Positions 56,442 through 64,000 of a stretch of 64,000 nucleotides of DNA are shown piece by piece. This DNA comes from Riptortus pedestris (lineage: Eukaryota > Arthropoda > Insecta > Hemiptera > Alydidae): contig CM032228.1 of the NCBI GenBank assembly GCA_019009955.1, positions 8,605,001-8,669,000 of the forward strand. Direction: 5' to 3'. Every line of letters starts with the position of its first letter. Positions within the stretch are counted from its first letter, which is position 1. A program made the position numbers and the translations under genes. The notes under the pieces are model-generated. The model worked only from the letters and a program-made list of their open reading frames with translations, was not told the DNA's origin and did no database searches.

Positions 56442-56452
56442 TTAATGAAAAA

Positions 56453-56910
56453 TCCGTCACACAGGGGCTGGGTCAACTAAGCAGATTTCCCATGTACGTC
56501 CCGTATTTTCATTTATCTCGACGTGAAAGTTCAATGAGATGAATATTTGGTATTTACACTTCAAATAAAGTGCTTCGTAATATAACAGCTAATTGTTAAT
56601 ATGAAATGAGTAGGTGTGGAGGTTTACTGAAGCCCGAAAATTAAAAAAAAAAACGCCAATTTCTCGGCTAATATTAAATATAGTGAAAAAAAGGTGAATA
56701 ACATTGTTGATAGAAAATTACATCTGTAATAAGATTGGTTCTATCTGACGCATAATAACGGAGACATTAAGAAATTTCGAAATCCTACACCCCTTCCCAC
56801 TGCCCGATTTCAGCCATTAACTAACTTGATCTTTCTTTTTGCATAAGACGCATATATGTCGAGTTTGACAACGATAAGACAAAAATTGCGACCGCTAAAG
56901 CGGTAACAGT

Positions 56911-56955
<45 letters not shown>
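56453..56955 (+). mobile_element. HINE-A copy, truncated after the AT tract
   Basis: 5' TCCGTCACACAGGGGCTG, subterminal motif, subtype 2 left region, shortened body, GACCGCTAAAGCGGT, AT tract 56917-56954. The right part and 3' end are absent. Confidence 0.8.
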
Positions 56956-56962
<7 letters not shown>

Positions 56963-57860
56963 AAGGGTGCCTCAACGTCTCTTACCGCGACTCTTTAAAT
57001 CTCCGATTATTTTAATACATATTTGAGACTTGATGTGTCATTATTGGGATCCCTGAAGAATCTTTTCAGTCCATATTCAACCTCGCAACCTTCTCCAGTA
57101 CTTCTCCAGCGACAATAACTTTGGAATATCCAATGGAATGCTCTACTTTTTATGGTGAATTTTTGAAAAAAAAAAAATTCTTAAACTAGCTTATATCAGT
57201 GAATTTTGAATTTGAAGCATCGTTTAGCCGTAAAATACACAAATCTTTATTTCAGAAATGGTACATTTTATTTAAATATGCTGCGACATAAAAGTTGTAG
57301 TCAACAAAATTATCATTGAAACAAATCTACGGGGAAAGGAATGAATTCTGAAATTTAAAAAAAAAAAAAAAAAAAAAAGTATTTAAACGAAACAACACAA
57401 AAGATTTCTCAAATGAATCCAAAAAATGTTTACTTCAAAAAACGTTCTTAGAATTCATTTATTTTAAACTCATTACGTAGTAGTTTTTAGTTAAAAGGAT
57501 ACATTTTCCCACTACAACAGTTTCATGAAAAAAAACAAAAAAAAACGGTGCGATATCTTTCTCCGAAGAATCATCGGCCACACATTTCTTTGGTAAAACA
57601 TTAAATGGTACATTAAAACCCTGATTAAGGGAAATCTGCTAAAATGTAGCAATACAAATGGACTGACAGTACCTTGGAAGATCAAACCTTGCATGTTTTC
57701 TTCTTGTTTCTAGGATTAACCCAATGGCAGAACTCACATTGGGTAGAGTAAGAATAGAGCAAAGTTAAACGTAGGTTTCTATACAAATATTTTTTTTTAG
57801 TATGTTTTCATAGCAAAGAACTTATTGTGAAGACGATTCAGAAGTAGTGTTGTTTTATGT
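56956..57860. other. unassigned stretch with repeat D and a HINE-A tip
   Basis: 57175-57445 is dispersed repeat D (TATGCTGCGACATAAAAGTT, GGGGAAAGGAATGAATTCTG). 57625-57642 is a lone HINE-A end (TAAGGGAAATCTGCTAA). A minus-strand open frame at 57512-57694 has no recognised homology. Confidence 0.45.
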
Positions 57861-57972
57861 AGCTGAACAATTCATAGGTTGTAAGTTCCACAGCAGTTTT
57901 GTTGGAAGTGAAGAATATTTTTACTTGGAGAGAGAAAAAGACGTCCAAGCCTTCATAAATTTCAGCGCTAAG

Positions 57973-58003
57973 CGTTTCCGAAGACTATTGTCTCCATCTT
58001 CAG
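57973..58003 (-). ncRNA. hammerhead-like motif, left arm
   Basis: Minus strand: CTGAAGA, T, GGAGAC-AATA-GTCTTC, GGAAAC. Core bases CTGAAGA present; stem II has one mismatch. Confidence 0.45.
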
Positions 58004-58081
58004 AGCTACTTGCACGCGCTCATTGGGAATGACAGCAAGCGACTCCCTGCTGTCTTTCCCAAACAGCGCGTGCAAGTAGCT

Positions 58082-58109
58082 CTGAAGATGGAGACAATAG
58101 TCTCCGAAA
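58082..58109 (+). ncRNA. hammerhead-like motif, right arm
   Basis: CTGAAGA, T, six-pair stem GGAGAC-AATA-GTCTCC, GAAA, followed by the self-complementary AGCGCT, which could serve as a dimer-type stem III. The base after AGCGCT is G, which is unfavourable at the cleavage site, so activity is doubtful. Confidence 0.5.
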
Positions 58110-58283
58110 GCGCTGAAATAAAAATTTGTGAAGAATTTGACGTCTTTTTCTCTCTAAGTAGGTTGTAAGTCTTACACATTTCAAAATGTTAGAAACGTTC
58201 ATAAACGAGCCTTGACAATACATAGAAAAATAAATATTGGATCACTTCACAGTACTTCTACTTACGACAGGCAATAAACTCAT

Positions 58284-58845
58284 ACATTTCTATAAAATTC
58301 ATAGGATACTCCATCTGGTCCTGGTGATTTCCTTTTTCTACATGAAAATATACTGAATTATTTCTTCTTTAGATACGCTAGTACAAAAAGTGTGTGAACT
58401 ACCCCAAAACATATTAACTCCAATGACGGTTTGGACATTATAAAAATCTAATATATATTTCTCGTTGATTATTCGGAATTGTATTAAAAAAAGTTCTTAT
58501 TAATTCTTTTTACAGCGGCTAAGAAACTTTTAATATTTTGTGCATTTGCTATGGAGTAAGATAATTTATCACAATAGTGTTGTTTCTTATGAGCTAGTAG
58601 AAGTTTATACTCTTCCTTGAGAATTTAGCAATAATTAAGGGACTGATTATTGAATTTATTCCTTCTAGATATTTAAAGTTGGATTTAAGTTTACTTTTCA
58701 GTTCCTTACATTGTAAGTCAAACCAATTATTATATTTTCCTAAACTTTTTTAATTATATTAACCTTCATTTCTGCATTTTCTGCTCCAGAGAGTACATCA
58801 TTTATTTATCGATCGTATAGCTCTTCGACTGATTCATTTAATGGC
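58284..58845 (-). pseudogene. LINE ORF2 fragment, EN-RT linker and RT N-terminus
   Basis: Minus strand with frameshifts: WFDLQCKELKSKLKSNFKYL, YKLLLAHKKQHY, SYSIANAQNIKSFLAAVKRI, and finally RKSPGPDGVSYEFYRN. The KSPGPDG..EFY motif is the classical start of non-LTR RT domains, preceded by the expected linker. The YxDD core is not present. It lies about 450 bp 3' of the GPCR exon on the same strand. Confidence 0.82.
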
Positions 58846-59290
58846 TTACTGTTGAAATGTGTAATGAATATAAAAATGTATAAATCACTTAACAGTACAG
58901 TAGAGAGATTATTTATTTCAGATAACGCTACAACGGCGATTCATCTTTAAACTAGAGAGAATATTCTGAGTTGGTAATCTGGCAGGTGGAAGTGACTTCT
59001 AATGTAGGTAGATGAAAGAAATGGCTACTCTTCCACTGTATCAATTTATTAAAATGACAGATATAAAACGTACTGGATGTTGACCTGACGGCCATAGAAC
59101 TAGATACGTAGTCTTAACTAGAATTGTATACCTTATTTATTTTTGTAGTTTTACTCATTGGTTTTTATTCATGTGTCGTTTTTGTTTTTTGAATGCCCGG
59201 CAAAACTCCTTGCTTTAAGATGTAAAATCTTTTAAGGAATACTTTGTCTACTCTATTTTATTCTATGAATTACATATATAAAAGTCTTAC
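58846..59290. other. unassigned, probably intron
   Basis: No repeat or coding signal. On the minus strand it directly follows the 5' splice site of the GPCR exon. Confidence 0.45.
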
Positions 59291-59489
59291 CTTTCGTTTT
59301 GACTTTGCCATCCTGAGATCCCTTGACGTCTCTGCTTCGCCAGGCGTGGACTTGCCCCAGACTACGATAGCTATGGAAGTGTAGGTGTAGAGGAGGACTA
59401 CCAGAGGAACCAGGTACTGGAGACTGAGCAGGCTGTACGAATAAGCCTGGCCTGCTTCCTGGGACCACCAATGTTCGCGGCACAAGCAC
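59291..59489 (-). CDS. internal exon of a rhodopsin-class neuropeptide GPCR (TM5 to ICL3)
   Basis: On the minus strand, a pyrimidine tract and TTTGCAG acceptor precede 59489, and AAACGAAAG/GTAAGA gives a donor after 59291. The 199-bp exon starts with the last base of a split codon and ends after a complete codon. Its 66 residues include CREHWW (ECL2 end), AYSYSLLSLQYLVPLVVLLY (TM5 with the conserved Pro), TYTSIAIVVWGK, TPGEAETSRDLRMAKSKRK (ICL3 start). LQY-xP-xV..TYT.I..W..TPGEA..RD.R...KRK is typical of arthropod peptide receptors of the RYamide/NPY-like and related groups. Subtype is inferred only. No other exon was found in the window. The only host gene piece seen; HINE-A and LINE relics lie in its flanking introns. 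Confidence 0.82.
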
Positions 59490-59554
59490 CTGCAAAGGAA
59501 AAAAAAAGAGATTTCACGCAAGCATATAGTTTAAATCATATGTGGGCAACCCCC

Positions 59555-59991
59555 TAAATCCCACATATTGTTTTCATTAGCTTTTACTTTGTGAGATATA
59601 AGCAAATACGATCTCTTGAATCCCACCCCCTTCTTCTTTGGTTCTTTGATTACTAAAATTTGAGTGATTGAGATAAAACTGATTCTGATTCATTAAAAAT
59701 AAAATTAATATCCTATATTCAGATGTATTTCGTTAATTGTTTGTCTTTCCGGTCCGGAATAGATAGATATCTATTCAGCACTACGAAGTTGGCTGGCATG
59801 TTACTTTATAATTCAGCCGCTTTTCGGTGTAGATTTTATTATCTTGTATTGTAAATTGACTGAATAATTTCTCATTACCGTTTGTATTTATTCACTTAAC
59901 ATTCACGGTTAGTGTTTCTTTGTGTATATTTATCTATTGTAAATCTAGCGTTGGAAATCTGCTTAGTTTACACAGCGCCCTGCGTGACGGA
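59555..59991 (-). repeat. HINE-A long-form left region, intronic
   Basis: Left region from TTTGTGAGATATAAGCAAAT through GACTGAATAATTTC and CACGGTTAGTGTT to the 5' end GCGTGACGGA. Body and 3' end absent. Ends 66 bp upstream of the GPCR exon on the exon's strand. Confidence 0.75.
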
Positions 59992-60333
59992 TATTTTAGT
60001 TTAGTATATACTTTACTTTAGAGGCAATCCTTAAATCGTCACGGCCAGGTTTAAATTCAAGTATTCTATAAATACTGGTTTCATTAGGGAATAAATAGAG
60101 AATGGAATAGGTGTAGGAGGGAGATCATAAAATAAAAACTTTATTTCCTTTCTGCCGACTTTATTGAGACCTCAACTACCAAATAAAGCTCTGCCCACTT
60201 GAGGATTATATGTCAATGACTGGGTTTTACTTGCCGTTTGATAGGCTTAATGCTTTACCGTCAAATACAGAAAGGGATGTAGGACGAGATCACGTGTGAA
60301 TTTTTATTTTATTTTTATTAACGTTCCTCTTGA
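59992..60333. other. unassigned, probably intron
   Basis: No recognised feature. Confidence 0.4.
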
Positions 60334-60425
60334 AGCTACTATGGCTAATTGGGACGGGTTACTTACAGGTTACTACCCTTTTCCAGCCAGGGTTTGGACC
60401 AAGGATTTCATTTAGTGAGTTACTA
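60334..60425 (-). mobile_element. tRNA-derived SINE, 3' half
   Basis: CTACTATGGCTAATTGGGAC, GGGTTACTTACAGGTTAC, CCAGCCAGGG. The tRNA-like head is missing. Confidence 0.7.
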
Positions 60426-61283
60426 TATAAATATGAATGATTAAGGCATATGAAAAATCCACTTAGACAGCCTTTCAAATTGTAAGCAGGCGTTTATAAA
60501 TATTTTCATTTAATCCTCTTAGTGTTTGTTTTGCGTGATGGGGTAGTTCATTTGGAAATGAATATTACCTTCTCACTGGGGGGGTAATGCAAATGCTGGT
60601 TTTCATGAGAGTGGACTGTATTAATGTGGTTATATGTGATAGAACAAATAAGTCTATTGAAAATGTATGACAATACATATAATATACAAGGAATATATAG
60701 ATTAAAGGTTACAATATTGAATGGTGATCTTGTAGATGTGTTGGGTTATGTGCCTGATGGTTATTCATTCCCTTTTTCTCCTCATTTCTCTCTCCATCCA
60801 TATCCTCTCCCTTGCCACCCGCCTTGATTGTTGCTAGTTAATTAGCCATGTTGTTGGGGCATAATAACAATAAATAAAATACTTCTTTTATGAACGCGTG
60901 TGCTCTAGAAAAGGTAGACTGACTTCTAGTCTCTTTTTTCTTCTACTGCTTTTGTTCAATTCTACCAGCTGGGTGTTTGCTCTTGGTAGTTCCCAGGACT
61001 GACACGTAGATGGCAGCACCATGCGGGTGATCTTGAAAGGTACAGAACGAATGGTTTCTTTCGTTTGTTTCATTGAAGACGGAACAGTGTTCATAAAATC
61101 ATGGTCACTTGGTCAATAATGTTTACATATTCTGAAAAAAGATTAGTTAAGGTGCATCAGTTTCAACCGAGAAGAGGAAAAGGGACAAGAAAAGCAAAGA
61201 CATAGTTTTCCATGACGATAACGCCCGTCCTCAGGTTTCTAACCTTGCACCAACTGTAAAATACAAAAATTCCTAAGCTAAAA
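60426..61283. other. unassigned, probably intron
   Basis: Open frames at 60624-60827 and 60888-61094 show no recognised domain or splice context. Confidence 0.4.
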
Positions 61284-61711
61284 AACTTAGCAGATTTCCC
61301 ACGTGACGTTTTCCAGTAGATAAATTCTTATCTCTAAACCTATTCAAGAGGGAAAATAGTTATGGAAAATGGCCACCAGAGCTCTCCGCGGAAATTCCCG
61401 AACATAGCCGACTCCTGCCGACCACATACAGAATAAAATGCAAATATCCGGTTAATATTCAAGATAGGGAATACATGTATATAACAATATTTATAGTAAA
61501 TGTAATTTGCAATAAGATTGATTCTTATTACAATTTTTCGATCCGACGCATAATAACGGAGATATTTTTGAATTTTCAAAAATCCCCCCTCACCATGGTC
61601 TGATTTCAGCCGTTAACGAACTTGAACTTCCTTTTTACATAAAAACGATTAAATTTCGAGTTTGGTAACGATTTAAACAAAAATTGCGACCGCTAGAGCG
61701 GTAACAGACAA

Positions 61712-61751
<40 letters not shown>

Positions 61752-61908
61752 ATATATTATATATATATGTAGATATATATACAGTTTTGAACGGACCTCA
61801 TTTTCGTCATCTACTAGGTAGGATCGATGGACATTTGAAGAAAAATGTCCGAAAATTCCGTCATGAGTACAACCTCATAGCTGATTTCCCTTAAGGGAAT
61901 ATTGCTAA
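61284..61908 (+). mobile_element. HINE-A copy, extreme 5' tip lost
   Basis: Starts at CTTAGCAGATTTCCCACGTG. Left region with GGCCACCAGAGCTC, body, GACCGCTAGAGCGGT, AT tract 61714-61779, right part, palindrome with one deletion (GGGAATATTGCTAA). Confidence 0.82.
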
Positions 61909-62100
61909 TAATACATAAAACAGCGTCTATACATTTGGGCTCGCTACACCCTTAAGATTGACGACACATTTCGAAATTTGTGAGCCTACCCCCTGCTAGG
62001 GTGACTCGCCTAAGATCGCTAACACATCTAGGACAGGCCCTAACCTAGACTTAAACAAGAAAATATAAAAAATAATAATAAAAATATAAAATAAAAAAAA
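61909..62100. other. unassigned A-rich stretch
   Basis: Ends in an A-rich run directly before a HINE-A fragment (GGAGATGACGAAAATGAGG). May be the A-tail of a small retroelement. Confidence 0.35.
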
Positions 62101-62160
62101 GGAGATGACGAAAATGAGGTTCGTATATATAATTGTAATATATAAGTAGGTCCGTAACTG

Positions 62161-62209
<49 letters not shown>

Positions 62210-62673
62210 TTGTCTGTTACCGTCTAGCGTATACCAAACTTGATATTTAGTCGTTTATGAAAAAGATAGATCAAGTTCGTTAACGGCTGAATCGGACCAG
62301 TGGGATGGGGGGTTTTTGAGGAGAGGATTTCCGAAAATTCGAAATATCTCCGTTACTATACTACAGATCAAATCAATCTTATTGCAAATTAAATTTACTA
62401 TAATAACTCTCCGGAGTTCGGTGCCTATGTACTATATAATAAATAAATAAATAAATTTACTATAAATATTGTTATATGCATTTATTCTCTATCTTGAATA
62501 TTAACCGAGATATTTACATTTTTATTAAATGAGGCCGGGTAACGGACGAAAGTGAGTTTCCCGCCAAAAGCTAGTTCGGCCGTTTTCGTAACTGTTTGGC
62601 CCTCGTGAAATTTCTCTATTTTAATACTTCTCGTGGGAAATCTGCTTAGTTTACGCAGCCCCTGCGTGACGGA
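62101..62673 (-). mobile_element. HINE-A copy with 49-bp retro-insert
   Basis: Begins in the right part, AT tract 62161-62207, body, left region and GTGACGGA. The 3' end is missing. The body is interrupted at 62404-62452. Confidence 0.8.
62404..62452 (+). mobile_element. 49-bp retroelement tail with 13-bp target duplication
   Basis: The host HINE-A sequence AAATTTACTATAA is duplicated on both sides (62391-62403, 62453-62465). Between lies TAACTCTCCGGAGTTCGGTG, CCTATGTACTATA and a TAAATAAATAAAT tail, i.e. an extremely 5'-truncated LINE or SINE insertion. Confidence 0.75.
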
Positions 62674-62679
62674 CTTTTT

Positions 62680-62867
62680 GCTACTATGGCTAGTTGAGAC
62701 GGGTTATCTGCAGGTTACCATTCTAGTCAGGCTGGAACTAAGGATTTTTTTAGTGAGCTCGTCACTAAATAAATTCCTATTGCCCAGGCGGGAATCGAAA
62801 TCGCCACTCTAGGTTTGCCATGTGAGTTTAAGGTCAATGCTTTAGCTCCCATGGCTAACCTGAACCC
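62680..62867 (-). mobile_element. tRNA-derived SINE
   Basis: CTACTATGGCTAGTTGAGAC, body, GGCGGGAATCGAAATCGCC (B box, one change), ATGGCTAACCTGAACCC head. Inserted 7 bp from the HINE-A end. Confidence 0.82.
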
Positions 62868-63215
62868 AATTCAAAAGTTGAAATACAATTTCAGTCTGAC
62901 CTGTTGTATTAAGTTGTGGCTGGAAACATTGTGAGTCAGGTGTACAGACCGTCATCTGCTGACTTCCCTTTCAGCACGTGACTCTCAACAATATGTGATG
63001 GCTTAAACAACCCATTCACACTCAGCCTAGAGACAAACTCGCGGAATATTTGCTAGATATGCAGATACATAATTTACCGCCAAGTATATGATAATGGTAT
63101 GTCTATGTACTCTTAGTCCGGTTTGTCGCCTAATAGTAGTAATGAGCAACTTTTTCTGTCATAGCAGCTTTTCTTCAAATGGCAGTTTTTTAACTGTTCT
63201 TAAGCATAAAATGTT
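62868..63215. other. unassigned stretch
   Basis: No recognised feature. Confidence 0.4.
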
Positions 63216-63300
63216 CGCCGCGCTGGGGCCACGTAGAGTAAGCAGATTTCCCCCGTACTTTTATAAGACACTTGTGATCTCACTCTCTATTTCTGTGCAA
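63216..63300 (+). repeat. HINE-A 5' fragment, degenerate
   Basis: GTTCGCCGCGCTGGGGCC and GTAAGCAGATTTCCCCCGT resemble the 5' tip and subterminal motif with changes. Continues about 40 bp, then a fresh copy starts. Confidence 0.55.
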
Positions 63301-63304
63301 AAAG

Positions 63305-63508
63305 TCCGTCACGCAGGAGCTGCGTTAACTAAGCAGATTTCCACGTGCGTCACGTATTTGAATTTATATGAAAACGTAGAAGTTCAATGAGAACAATATT
63401 TGGTTTACCTTCAAATAAGTTGCTTGATATTGTATTGCAAAGTTTGGTCACGATGGAACAAAAATTGCGACCGCTAGAGCGATAACAGATATCTATCTAT
63501 CTATAGTA
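63305..63508 (+). mobile_element. HINE-A copy, cut at the microsatellite by a Helitron
   Basis: TCCGTCACGCAGGAGCTGCG, subterminal motif, subtype 2 left region joined to GACCGCTAGAGCGATAACAG, then a TATC microsatellite, then Helitron sequence. The right part lies outside the window or is lost. Confidence 0.8.
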
Positions 63509-64000
63509 TATAAAATTGTAACCTCGTCTGTACATTGATTTTTTTCGCGAAATTTCACGATAACTTTCGATTTCACATGTCATAGACACCATAACTGCAT
63601 TTTGTTTCTTTCGTGTATGTTTGTGCTTTGTTTGTTTGTTTGTTACCTTTTTCACGCATAAACGCTGAACCGATTTTTATGAAACTTGGTATGTATATTA
63701 CTCTAGCCCCAACTTAGACTTTACGTATAACTAATATCTCTGAGACGAACAGGAGTGGTGGGGGTTATAAGGGAGGCCTGAAATTAAAAATAGCGATATT
63801 TCGTTTCATATTGGTTTTTCGGCAAAATATGCACATAACAAAAGTTGTTAATTTTGTTATTTAGAAGTAACATTTGTTATATACACTTTCGTCGTATACC
63901 TTAAATATAAATGAGTTATACGCTAAAAATAATAGAGGGAGTCAACAATTTTATTTGGCACCAAAGAATAAACCGAACTAAATAAAACTCGGTACGTGTA
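63509..64000 (+). mobile_element. Helitron family 1, left part, runs off the window
   Basis: TATATAAAATTGTAACCTCG start, ACGCATAAACGCTGAACCG, and the first 298-bp-type unit from 63751. Continues beyond 64000. Confidence 0.78.

Larger units (their letters stand above)
57887..58158. mobile_element. inverted pair of Penelope-like termini with 12-bp target duplication
   Basis: Flanked by TAGGTTGTAAGT at 57875-57886 and 58159-58170. The two halves are inverted copies (AGAGAGAAAAAGACGTC .. GACGTCTTTTTCTCTCT), each with a hammerhead-like core. Head-to-head terminal repeats are known among PLE copies. No RT sequence remains. Confidence 0.68.

Noticed and set aside
57847..58032. 61-codon frame and its reverse-strand partner at 58020-58223
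   Set aside because: Both cover the inverted Penelope-like termini and end in the same peptide because of the inversion.

Overview
This is a gene-poor, AT-rich, repeat-packed stretch of an animal nuclear genome, most likely an arthropod. That placement is an inference. It rests on the mix of repeats (Jockey/I-like LINEs, a Penelope-like element, piggyBac, Tc1/mariner, hAT, Gypsy-type LTRs, Helitrons and tRNA-derived SINEs) and on one spliced exon of a bilaterian neuropeptide GPCR. That exon (59291-59489, minus strand) is the only piece of an ordinary host gene I can support. The rest of 53-64 kb could be its introns.

The dominant component is one repeat family, here called HINE-A, with roughly 40 whole or broken copies on both strands. 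A full copy starts TCCGTCACGCAGGGGCTGCG. About 25 bp further in comes the motif AGCAGATTTCCC. A conserved AT-rich body follows, then a small hairpin (ACCGCT-AG-AGCGGT), an (AT)n microsatellite, a conserved right part, and a 3' palindrome GATTTCCCTTAAGGGAAATC closing in CTGCTAA. The 3' end repeats the 5' motif in inverted orientation, and copies sit between A and A (T|T on the other strand). This matches the known architecture of DINE-1/HINE (Helentron-associated) elements. A decayed Helitron-type PIF1 helicase fragment lies at about 2170-2405. A second, canonical Helitron group (5' TC, 3' CTAG before T) contains 298-bp tandem units. It occurs inside HINE-A AT tracts (11.2-12.8, 21.4, 63.5 kb) and as a head-to-tail array at 49.0-53.2 kb. 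A different Helitron lies at 29.8-30.6 kb.

Layout: 0-2 kb, LTR with a nested HINE-A; 2.2 kb, helicase relic; 2.5-7.5 kb, HINE-A copies, a SINE and a MITE; 7.6-8.5 kb, solo LTR with a GA tract; 8.6-10.0 kb, complete piggyBac-type element inserted at the TTAA of a HINE-A hairpin; 10.4-13.7 kb, HINE-A with a nested LINE and Helitron; 13.9-17.7 kb, LINE relics, a mariner-like element and a 27-bp minisatellite; 18-30 kb, HINE-A copies, hAT relic and minisatellite; 31-34 kb, GA tract and possible LTR; 35-41 kb, HINE-A and a rearranged DDE-transposase-like element; 42-44 kb, Penelope-like element with intact RT and GIY-YIG domains; 44-48 kb, TA-flanked element, MITE, LINEs, SINEs and minisatellite; 49-54 kb, Helitron array and a LINE; 55.5-56.4 kb, second piggyBac; 57.9-58.2 kb, inverted Penelope-like termini; 58-59.5 kb, LINE relic and GPCR exon; 59.5-64 kb, more HINE-A, SINEs and a Helitron.

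No operons, rRNA, functional tRNA or CRISPR arrays are present. Most long open frames are translations of microsatellites, minisatellites or the HINE-A and Helitron repeats and are not annotated as genes.
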